A stretch of 6,217 nt of DNA from Anaerolineaceae bacterium (GTDB lineage Bacteria > Chloroflexota > Anaerolineae > Anaerolineales > Anaerolineaceae). Shown one piece after another: positions 1 through 6,064 of this stretch. The translations under genes were made by a program, and so were the position numbers. The stretch lies in the NCBI GenBank assembly GCA_003448875.1, contig DLXG01000189.1, positions 1 to 6,217 on the forward strand, given 5' to 3'. The notes beneath the pieces are model-generated. The model was not told the origin of the DNA. It ran no database searches and saw only the letters and a program-made list of their open reading frames with translations. Positions within the stretch are counted from its first letter, which is position 1. The number at the start of each line of letters is the position of its first letter.

Positions 1-231
1 ATCAGGATGGGCGAAGAGAAACCTTCTCACCCGCAAGTAGTTCATCACAGCAAGGATCGTACGTTTTCCTTCACCCTTCACCCTGATTTGCCCGGCCCAA
101 ACCAAAGCCCTCGCCGTGCGCAAGCCGGTAAACCCTGTCCGGTTTGTGGAGTGGGAATTATGGATTACGACGGCCTGCTAAACCTCGTATGTCCGGTGTG
201 TGGATTTGGTGAAGGCGGCTGCTTTACCTGA
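1..231 (+). CDS. C-terminal zinc-ribbon protein, possibly the 3' end of a larger gene
   Basis: The first ATG in frame is at position 7, giving 74 residues, but the frame is open to the left edge and no proper ribosome binding site can be seen, so this may be the tail of a longer protein. Numbered from that ATG, residues 1-40 are polar and Pro/Arg-rich like a linker. The end holds two CPVCG knuckles (C44/C47 and C62/C65) and a further Cys at 72, three residues from the terminus, which together form a zinc ribbon. Paired CPxCG knuckles followed by a last Cys near the terminus are known from the C-terminal tails of adenosylcobalamin-dependent (class II) ribonucleotide reductases, so this could be such a tail. 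That is a low-confidence inference. A free-standing small zinc-ribbon protein is the alternative. The stop TGA lies 50 bases before the next gene, which is on the same strand. Confidence 0.6.
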   Translation: MRMGEEKPSHPQVVHHSKDRTFSFTLHPDLPGPNQSPRRAQAGKPCPVCGVGIMDYDGLLNLVCPVCGFGEGGCFT

Positions 232-271
232 TAAAATAGAAACAAACATCCCGTGAGGATGGAAAATTTTT

Positions 272-276
272 GGAGG
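272..276 (+). promoter_or_regulatory. Ribosome binding site of the disulfide oxidoreductase gene
   Basis: GGAGG lies five bases before ATG 282. It fixes that ATG as the start, in preference to the in-frame TTG at 270, which overlaps the GGAGG itself. Confidence 0.8.
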
Positions 277-281
277 ATAAA

Positions 282-947
282 ATGAGTCAATTGTTAGACG
301 ATGAAATTCGCAATCAGGTGCGGGATGTATTGAATAGTATGGTACATCCGGTTGAAATAATTTTTTTCGGTAACCAGAGCGAACCGTGTGAATACTGTGA
401 AGATACCCGTCAATTGCTGGAAGAGGTTACCTCCCTTTCGGATAAATTGACCTTGCAGGTTTTTGACCTGAAAGAGGATGCCGTTCTGGCAAAACGATAT
501 AACGTGGATAAAACCCCCGGCTTTGTCATTCTTGGCAAATCGGGTGATAATCTGGATGATTTTGGTATTCGTTATGCCGGAATCCCCGCTGGACACGAAT
601 TCACCTCATTAATCAATGATATCCTGATCGTATCCAAACGCGATTCGGGCCTCTCGCCGGAAACCCGTGAATTCCTGAACAACCTCAATCAAAAAGTGCT
701 TTTGCAGGTATTTGTTACCCCTTCGTGCCCGTATTGCCCGCGCGCCGTGGTACTGGCACACCAGATGGCCCTCGAAAGCCCGATGGTCGAGGCTGAGATG
801 ATCGAAGCCATGGAGTTCAACAGTCTGGCTGACCAGTTTAATGTTTCCGGCGTACCGCACACCGTGATTAATAGCGGCAAGGGAGAAGTGGTCGGTGCTG
901 TGCCGGAAAGTCATCTGGTACAAAAAATTCGCGAAGCATTAGCCTGA
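282..947 (+). CDS. Protein disulfide oxidoreductase (two-domain glutaredoxin/thioredoxin-like)
   Basis: This 221-residue protein has two thioredoxin-fold units in tandem. The first has the active site C36-E-Y-C39 and a cis-Pro signature (TP at 78-79). The second has C149-P-Y-C152 and a cis-Pro signature (VP at 191-192). Length and layout match the PDO family, known from Pyrococcus furiosus (CQYC plus CPYC, about 226 residues) and other thermophilic archaea and bacteria. In that family the protein works in the cytoplasm in disulfide exchange: reduction, oxidation or isomerisation of protein thiols, often with a thioredoxin-reductase-like partner. No signal peptide is present, which fits a cytosolic place. 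The start at 282 is chosen for its GGAGG. An OsmC-family gene follows after 19 bases, suggesting one thiol-redox operon. The alternative label, glutaredoxin-like protein, describes the same family. The family call is firm; the physiological direction of the reaction is not. Confidence 0.9.
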   Translation: MSQLLDDEIRNQVRDVLNSMVHPVEIIFFGNQSEPCEYCEDTRQLLEEVTSLSDKLTLQVFDLKEDAVLAKRYNVDKTPGFVILGKSGDNLDDFGIRYAGIPAGHEFTSLINDILIVSKRDSGLSPETREFLNNLNQKVLLQVFVTPSCPYCPRAVVLAHQMALESPMVEAEMIEAMEFNSLADQFNVSGVPHTVINSGKGEVVGAVPESHLVQKIREALA

Positions 948-952
948 TAACC

Positions 953-958
953 GGAGGG
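953..958 (+). promoter_or_regulatory. Ribosome binding site of the OsmC-family gene
   Basis: GGAGGG lies eight bases before ATG 967, in the 19-base gap after the oxidoreductase stop. Each gene of the pair therefore has its own strong translation signal. Confidence 0.8.
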
Positions 959-966
959 AAAACCGC

Positions 967-1383
967 ATGGAAGCCAAAGCCGTCTGGAAAGGTGATTTGA
1001 CTTTTGTTGGCAGTGCCGACTCGGGCTTTTCGCTGGTCATGGATACCTACAAAGAAGTCGGTGGAAATGAATCCGGCTTTCGGCCGGTCGAATTAATCGC
1101 CATCGGGGTAGCTGGCTGTACCGGCATGGATGTCATTTCCATCCTGAAGAAAAAACGTCAGGAAGTTACGGCCTTTGAAGTACTGGTGCATGCCACCCGC
1201 GCCACCGAACACCCCAAGAAGATCACTCACATGCTGATCGAATATGTGGTCACCGGCAAAAATATTGACCCGGCCGCGGTTGAACGGGCAGTCCAGCTTT
1301 CCGAAGAAAAATACTGTCCCTCGATTGCCACCATCCGCAACAACGTAACGATTGAGAACAAAATCGTGATCAAAGAAGGCTGA
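967..1383 (+). CDS. OsmC family protein (thiol peroxidase-like)
   Basis: This 138-residue cytosolic protein has the length usual for OsmC/Ohr proteins. The family's two redox cysteines are visible: C51 in the motif AGCTGMD at the start of the central helix, and C117 in EEKYCPS. The preceding RPVEL segment (39-43) holds the Pro-Glu typical of the family's active-site surroundings. Known members reduce organic hydroperoxides with a Cys pair that forms a disulfide and is then reduced by a dithiol such as a lipoylated protein. The sequence looks like the YhfA-like/general OsmC branch rather than classical Ohr, so the substrate is uncertain. The gene lies 19 bases after a disulfide oxidoreductase gene and is followed by a strong terminator, so the two probably share a transcript. 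The neighbour is a plausible, untested, partner for re-reducing the Cys pair. Confidence 0.9.
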   Translation: MEAKAVWKGDLTFVGSADSGFSLVMDTYKEVGGNESGFRPVELIAIGVAGCTGMDVISILKKKRQEVTAFEVLVHATRATEHPKKITHMLIEYVVTGKNIDPAAVERAVQLSEEKYCPSIATIRNNVTIENKIVIKEG

Positions 1384-1403
1384 ATTTTTCGTGGCTCAAC
1401 AAG

Positions 1404-1436
1404 AACGCCCGCTGAAATTCTCAGCGGGCGTTTTTT
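1404..1436. terminator. Intrinsic terminator between convergent operons
   Basis: A perfect 12-bp stem (1404-1415 with 1421-1432) closes a 5-base loop and runs into six T (1431-1436), which is a classical rho-independent terminator for the plus-strand redox operon. On the minus strand the stop TAA of the last lipoprotein gene (1435-1437) overlaps the T run, so the same hairpin directly follows that gene. The sequence after the stem in that direction (TTCTTGTTG in part) is only moderately T-rich. The terminator is probably bidirectional, stronger on the plus strand. Confidence 0.9.
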
Positions 1437-2925
1437 ACGGTTCGGATTGCACCTGACTGGAACGGTCGGAACATTCGCAGGCTCGCACGGTGCGGCCGGC
1501 ACGGCTTAAAGTCCCCTGGTAGGGCTGCTCTCCGCTTGCGGCCACCCACCCCTCTAAATTGAACGCCAGTGCCCCATAAGCAGGAATCCACTCACCGTTA
1601 TATTTGCGGGCAATGTGGACGTGCGTGCCGGTGGCTTTGCCCCCTTCGCAGGATGGAAAGCCGATGGGCTGCCCTTTGCTGAGTTTCCTGCCCACCGGCG
1701 GCAGCGAATCATTGGCCAGATGCAGGTAAAAGACCGTCCAGCCGGTTCTTTCATCACCATCTCCGTCCAGATCGAGCACTACCAGAGCATCTCCTCGGCG
1801 GACAATCACGCCGTCTGCAACTGCTACCGCCGGTTGTTCGCTTGGCAAACATGCCCCCACCACACTTGGCGGAGCAAAATCAAGGGCCGCCAGCGGTTCG
1901 CCTTCTCCCCAGCCGGTATGCGGGCCGCCCGTAAACGCCCACACTTTTCCAGCAGGGAAAGGAAAGGTCATTTCAGGCTGGGTGAGACTGCCCGGGATAT
2001 GCGGCTCGACCCCCGCCCATGGGTCACCGAACAGTTGGGTGTAAACCCGCAGCAACCCCTCCCCGCTGATGGCATATTCATAAGCCTCTTGGGGCAAAAT
2101 TTGGGCAAAGTAGTAGTGTAAAGCCACACTGGCAGCATTCTGCCACGGGTCGGGGTTCTCCAAGCGTCCGTCCACGTGACGAATGGTATCCAATCGTCCG
2201 GTACGCCAGCCATAGTAACCGTTGTTCAGGGTATTAGCAGCCCACAACAACTGACGTGCCACCCCTTTGCTGAATTGATTTCGATACCCCAATGGATACA
2301 GTTCAATATCCAGCGTGGGTTGAGGCTGGCTTAACGCCCCTGTTTGATATTCCAGCAGCGCCAGCAGCAATCGCGGACTGATACTGTACTCCGTTGCAAT
2401 GTACTGGATAATTTCCCCGCCGCGCCGGTCTTTTTTGCCCAGATAAAACGAATAATCCTTAAACCAGCCGGGCTGCTGATTGACGAAAGCAATTGCGTCA
2501 AAACCGATCTGGGCCGGCCCATTGATAAATAAAGAATCTGGCAGAATTTGAAAAGGACTGCCCCACAGGGGCCGGTAATAAATCGGGATTTTCATCGGCA
2601 TTCCCGGCGGCATGGTAGTCGCATCCGGCGGAATGAATGGGTTGGCCTCCAAAATTTCGCGCACGGTGGTGTTGAAATGAGCCGCCAGTGACGGTAATGT
2701 ATCACCGGTTTGGGCTATGTAATCTACCAGCGTGCCGGGGGCATAGGGTTCACGGGTTGGTAAAGGGGTGGGCAGCCCTTCCTCCCCGGGAGTTGCCGGA
2801 ATGCCACCGGCAGATGATTCTTCCAGAGAGTCGTTGACTTCAACCTGCGGCAGGCAGGCTGTCAGACTCAATATCATTACCAGTAAAAAGAAAATAATTC
2901 GCTTCAACGCTTGCTTAGTTTCCAC
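1435..2925 (-). CDS. LysM/M23 metallopeptidase lipoprotein (third of three paralogues)
   Basis: This 496-residue protein starts at GTG 2925 and is probably exported and lipid-anchored. The signal peptide ends in the lipobox L21-T-A-C24. A Pro/Thr-rich linker follows, then a LysM-type wall-binding domain (about 67-114, with QTGDTL and a final KIP), a conserved module of mostly helical look (about 129-305), and an M23 peptidase domain (about 318-460). M23 enzymes are zinc peptidases that cut peptidoglycan cross-bridges. The expected residues are present: H336 and D349 (GGPH...LDF), H402 in YLHLA, and H435/H437 in THVHIA. A DLDGDG loop (385-390) looks like a metal-binding loop. Cys359 and Cys426 are shared with both paralogues; the terminal C483-E-C485 is shared only with the second. 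The GTG overlaps the previous gene's stop by 11 bases and the Shine-Dalgarno is weak, so translation is probably coupled. A TTG six codons inside is an alternative start. Substrate not known. Confidence 0.85.
   Translation of the reverse strand: METKQALKRIIFFLLVMILSLTACLPQVEVNDSLEESSAGGIPATPGEEGLPTPLPTREPYAPGTLVDYIAQTGDTLPSLAAHFNTTVREILEANPFIPPDATTMPPGMPMKIPIYYRPLWGSPFQILPDSLFINGPAQIGFDAIAFVNQQPGWFKDYSFYLGKKDRRGGEIIQYIATEYSISPRLLLALLEYQTGALSQPQPTLDIELYPLGYRNQFSKGVARQLLWAANTLNNGYYGWRTGRLDTIRHVDGRLENPDPWQNAASVALHYYFAQILPQEAYEYAISGEGLLRVYTQLFGDPWAGVEPHIPGSLTQPEMTFPFPAGKVWAFTGGPHTGWGEGEPLAALDFAPPSVVGACLPSEQPAVAVADGVIVRRGDALVVLDLDGDGDERTGWTVFYLHLANDSLPPVGRKLSKGQPIGFPSCEGGKATGTHVHIARKYNGEWIPAYGALAFNLEGWVAASGEQPYQGTLSRAGRTVRACECSDRSSQVQSEP
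2915..2925 (-). other. Overlapping stop/start of the second and third lipoprotein genes
   Basis: The third gene begins at GTG 2925-2923 while the second ends at TAA 2917-2915, an 11-base overlap in different frames. Only a weak TGAG precedes the GTG. This arrangement is typical of translational coupling, in which terminating ribosomes restart on the next gene. Confidence 0.65.
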
Positions 2926-4561
2926 TGCTCAAACGGCTAATCCGTGTTTCAAATGATCCGCATGTACAGGCATTAACTACCCGTCCATCTTTTACCAGAC
3001 TACCTTCGTAAGGATTTTTTCCGGCAATTGCCCGCCAGCCGTCCAAAACGAAGGGCAGCGGTCCATCAGCCAGCACCCACTCCCCATTATACTTGCGTGC
3101 AATGTGAATGTGAGTACCGGTTGAAGTACCCCCCTCGCAGGATGGATGGCCGATCAGATCGCCCTGCTGTACCCACGTTCCCACACCCACCCGGTTCTTG
3201 CTGGCCACATGCAGATACAGAATCACCCAGCCGGTCTGTTCATAGCCGTCCCCATCCAAATCCAGCACTACCACGCCCGTATCGGTACGCACAACCAGCC
3301 CGCTGGCCACAGCCGTTGCCCAATCATCCGAGATATTACAGCCAGTTTCTAAACTGGATGGGGCAAAGTCCAGTGCAGCCCGCGCACCGTCCGGGCCCCA
3401 GGCCGAATGCGGCCCGCCGGTAAAACTCCACACCCGCCCGGGCAGGAACGGCAAAATCAGCTCCGGCTGGGTCAGGTTGACCGGCAGCAATGGTTCAACA
3501 GCCTGCGCGCGCATCCACGGGTTGCCATACATCTTTTCATATAGTTTGACAAAACTCTCCTCGCCTCCCAGCACCCCGTTCCAGAGAATCTGAGGATATA
3601 AACGGGAGAAGAGATATTGTAATGCCACCGATCCGGCATTCAAACCGGGAGCAAGACGAACCCGGCTGCCATCCGAGAACTGCACTTCGGTTAAGATACC
3701 ATTACGCCAGCCATAATACCCGATGGAAAGCTGCTGCACTGCCCAGCTGAGCTGCTTGTAAAGCCCTTTCTTTTCCAGATGTACCATTCCCATTGGATAA
3801 TCCATTTCAGCCAGATTGGCAGGCTGACCGTAGACCCAGTGGGCTTGATATTCCAGCAACGCCAAAAGCAGGCGGGGATTGATCGAATTTTCGATGGCCA
3901 CTTTATAAATCACTTCACCCCCGCTCTTCCAGCCGTCTGCCAGATACTCCCGGTATGTGCTGAGATACCCGCCTGCCTGTCGAATGGTCCCATTCAGGTC
4001 AAAATCCAGCGCCGAGGGTGAAAAAACAATTTCACTGTCCGGTAGAAGCAAGTCAGCCGGCCCGGTTTGATCGAGGCGGTTGGGAATGATCAGTAACTTT
4101 CCAGCGTTAATCAAACCGCTTTGCGGCACCGGCTCGGGGTAAGTGATTTCTTCCGGCAGCACCCCAAAGCGAACCGCGACCGCCGGCAGAGTATCGCCGG
4201 CCTGCGTGTAATACAAAATGGGCGGCAAGGGTGTGCTGCGAGTCGGCAGCGGTGTAAAGATGGGTTGAGACGGGGTGAATTGAGCCTGGTTTGGTGTGCT
4301 GACCGCTATCGGGTTATTTTCTCCACCTCCGCCCGGTGCGGAAGTAGGTAGAGCGGTAACCTCCAACCCCGCAGACCCGCTTCCCGACCCGCCAGCGGGG
4401 AATAATGCCGTGGCGGTCAAGTCATAGTCCGAAACATACCCTTGCGAACAGGCAAGGATGGAAAGCAGCCATACCCCCAGCACCACCCCAATTTGAAGGC
4501 GTCTAGCGGGAAATTTGATTTTCAGGAAGCAGGCGATCCCACGCTTCAACAACGACTCCAT
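2915..4561 (-). CDS. LysM/M23 metallopeptidase lipoprotein (second of three paralogues)
   Basis: This protein has 548 residues from ATG 4561. It has a hydrophobic signal segment ending at the lipobox I35-L-A-C38, a long Gly/Ser then Thr/Pro linker (about 55-115), a LysM-like domain (about 117-160) that keeps AGDTL and the final IIP but lacks the usual AN in the middle, the conserved helical module (about 174-355), and an M23 domain (about 365-510). Zinc and catalytic residues are H385, D398, H451, H484 and H486. The DLDGDG loop is at 434-439, the shared Cys pair is C408/C475, and the tail has C532-T-C534. It should act outside the membrane on peptidoglycan as a zinc endopeptidase. The start is uncertain: ATG 4579 is in frame but would overlap the previous gene by 77 bases, while TTG 4549 has GGAG six bases upstream and gives a cleaner positively charged signal peptide. 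All choices overlap the preceding gene. Confidence 0.85.
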   Translation of the reverse strand: MESLLKRGIACFLKIKFPARRLQIGVVLGVWLLSILACSQGYVSDYDLTATALFPAGGSGSGSAGLEVTALPTSAPGGGGENNPIAVSTPNQAQFTPSQPIFTPLPTRSTPLPPILYYTQAGDTLPAVAVRFGVLPEEITYPEPVPQSGLINAGKLLIIPNRLDQTGPADLLLPDSEIVFSPSALDFDLNGTIRQAGGYLSTYREYLADGWKSGGEVIYKVAIENSINPRLLLALLEYQAHWVYGQPANLAEMDYPMGMVHLEKKGLYKQLSWAVQQLSIGYYGWRNGILTEVQFSDGSRVRLAPGLNAGSVALQYLFSRLYPQILWNGVLGGEESFVKLYEKMYGNPWMRAQAVEPLLPVNLTQPELILPFLPGRVWSFTGGPHSAWGPDGARAALDFAPSSLETGCNISDDWATAVASGLVVRTDTGVVVLDLDGDGYEQTGWVILYLHVASKNRVGVGTWVQQGDLIGHPSCEGGTSTGTHIHIARKYNGEWVLADGPLPFVLDGWRAIAGKNPYEGSLVKDGRVVNACTCGSFETRISRLSSGN

Positions 4562-6053
4562 TCCGAACCAACATTCCATTATATTCTACACCATCCCCTA
4601 CGGATACCCAGCCGTCCAGCACAAACGGAATCGCGCCATCTGCCGGGATCCACTCACCGTTAAATTTTCTCGCAATATGAACGTGCGTGCCATTAGATAC
4701 CCCGCCTTCGCAGGAAGGATATCCAAGCCGGTCGCCGGCTTTGACCCGCATTCCCACACTTGCCCGGTCAGCACTGGCAAGATGGAGGTACAAAACCGTC
4801 CAGCCGGTCTGCTCGTAGCCGTCCCCATCCAGATCCAACACCACCACTCCCGTTTCGGAACGCACCACCAGCCCGTCCGCCACGGCTGTCACCCATTGAT
4901 TGCTGATTCCGCATCCCCACCCGCTATCGGGAGGGGCAAAATCAAGCGCTGCCCAGGCCGAGCCATCTCCCCAACCGCCGTGAGGCCCGCCGGTAAACGA
5001 CCAGACGACTCCTTCCTCAAAGGGCAGTTGCATTGGAGGTTGCTGTAAATCTGGTGGCAATAAAGGCTCAATCGCGTAATCGAACGGATAGCCAAAGAAG
5101 CGATTGAAAACTGCAAATACCCCTTCCTGACCCACCGCTGCATCCCATTCATTGCGGGAATACAATAACCCCATCAAATGTTGAACTCCTGCCGTAGCCG
5201 CATTAATGGTCGGGGCAGCCGGCACAAGACCGCCATCCGCCAGAGGCCAGTGAGAGATGCCATTTACCTTCCACAGGTAGTAACCGCGGTTGAGTTGATT
5301 GGCAGCCCACGAAAGCTGGCGGTACAAACCGCGTCGGTTGGGGTCGTAAAAACGCAGGGGAAAATCCATGGTGTTTGCCGGGGGCTGGGCCTGTGTTACC
5401 CAACCGGATTGATACTCCAGCACCGTCAGTAACAAACGCGGGTTAACCGAATATTCACGCGCAACGCGTATCACCACTTCTGCACCAGTGTAGGGCTGGT
5501 CATCCAGCGTTTCGCGATAAGAGAAGAGGTACCCCCCTTGCTGGCGCACAAACGCAAACACATCAAAAGGAATTGCCGCCGGGCTGAACACCAGTTCCGA
5601 GTCGGGAATGATCTTGAAAGATGGGCCGGGCGGTTGTGGAGAAGGCGCGGGAATAATCACTCTTAAACCGGCCGGCACCAGATTGGGGTTGGCAATTTGA
5701 TTGGCTTCTACCAGCGTTTGAATATCCACATTGAACATCTGCGCCACTTTACCTAGCGTGTCACCCGGTTGAAGCACATATTCTTCCTGTTCCGAGCGGA
5801 GTGTGGGCAACAAGCGTGGGGGATCAGGGGTTGGCGTGAGAATTGGCGCACCGGGAACACGCGTCGGCGGCAGTGTAAAGGAAAGCGAAGGCGTCGGAGA
5901 ACCTTTCAAAGGATCTCCTGCTTCAAATGAATCATTACCACCATTAACCGGCTTCCAGAAATCCGATTGCGGAGCAGGCTGCACACATCTGAGCAGTAAA
6001 ATTGCCATCACACCAATCAGAATCTGCCATTTTTTCCCGCGCATGTAGTGCAT
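4503..6053 (-). CDS. LysM/M23 metallopeptidase, lipoprotein-like (first of three paralogues)
   Basis: This protein has 516 residues from ATG 6053. A basic N-terminus (RGKKW) and a hydrophobic stretch end at L20-L-R-C23, a lipobox with Arg just before the Cys. That residue is normally Gly, Ala or Ser, so lipidation is doubtful and the segment may stay as a membrane anchor. A Thr/Pro linker follows, then a canonical LysM domain (about 91-135: QPGDTL, EANQI, VIIP), the conserved helical module (about 149-330), and an M23 domain (about 338-483). H358, D371, H424, H457 and H459 supply the expected metal-binding and catalytic set. The DLDGDG loop is at 407-412 and the Cys pair is C381/C448. Unlike its two paralogues it has no terminal CxC. 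It begins just after the HIT gene's stop and overlaps the next paralogue, so it is the first of the three to be translated. Role inferred: peptidoglycan endopeptidase in the envelope. Confidence 0.87.
   Translation of the reverse strand: MHYMRGKKWQILIGVMAILLLRCVQPAPQSDFWKPVNGGNDSFEAGDPLKGSPTPSLSFTLPPTRVPGAPILTPTPDPPRLLPTLRSEQEEYVLQPGDTLGKVAQMFNVDIQTLVEANQIANPNLVPAGLRVIIPAPSPQPPGPSFKIIPDSELVFSPAAIPFDVFAFVRQQGGYLFSYRETLDDQPYTGAEVVIRVAREYSVNPRLLLTVLEYQSGWVTQAQPPANTMDFPLRFYDPNRRGLYRQLSWAANQLNRGYYLWKVNGISHWPLADGGLVPAAPTINAATAGVQHLMGLLYSRNEWDAAVGQEGVFAVFNRFFGYPFDYAIEPLLPPDLQQPPMQLPFEEGVVWSFTGGPHGGWGDGSAWAALDFAPPDSGWGCGISNQWVTAVADGLVVRSETGVVVLDLDGDGYEQTGWTVLYLHLASADRASVGMRVKAGDRLGYPSCEGGVSNGTHVHIARKFNGEWIPADGAIPFVLDGWVSVGDGVEYNGMLVRNGVVVEAWDRLLPENQISR
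4549..4559 (-). promoter_or_regulatory. Possible internal ribosome binding site and TTG start of the second lipoprotein gene
   Basis: On the minus strand GGAG (4559-4556) lies six bases before TTG 4549-4547. Neither in-frame ATG (4561, 4579) has such a well-spaced signal, so the real start may be this TTG, four codons inside the annotated frame. Confidence 0.35.
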
Positions 6054-6057
6054 CATA

Positions 6058-6064
6058 CCCCTCT
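6058..6064 (-). promoter_or_regulatory. Ribosome binding site overlapping the HIT gene stop
   Basis: On the minus strand AGAGGGG begins inside the TAG stop of the HIT gene. Its GAGG core is six bases from ATG 6053 but only three from ATG 6056, which favours the second ATG as start. A third ATG at 6044 is further off but gives the neatest signal peptide (MRGKKW). Confidence 0.6.

Noticed and set aside
205..237. Possible promoter before the disulfide oxidoreductase gene (TAAAAT at 232-237)
   Set aside because: The -10-like hexamer has no convincing -35 at the right distance; TTTGGT is about 21 bases away. The evidence is too weak to annotate.
270..281. TTG 270 as start of the disulfide oxidoreductase
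   Set aside because: This codon overlaps the GGAGG that serves ATG 282, and the four extra residues add nothing to the fold.
294..923. Minus-strand open frames opposite the disulfide oxidoreductase gene
   Set aside because: They are antisense shadows of a gene with clear active-site motifs; they show no motifs of their own.
1615..2121. Plus-strand open frame of 168 codons opposite the third lipoprotein gene
   Set aside because: It lies wholly antisense to a well-supported gene, has a composition driven by the other strand and no recognisable domain or ribosome binding site.
4515..5048. Plus-strand open frame of 177 codons opposite the first lipoprotein gene
   Set aside because: It is the mirror of the M23-encoding region. 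Similar antisense frames occur opposite the paralogues (for example 3028-3423), which is explained by the shared coding sequence, not by a second gene.
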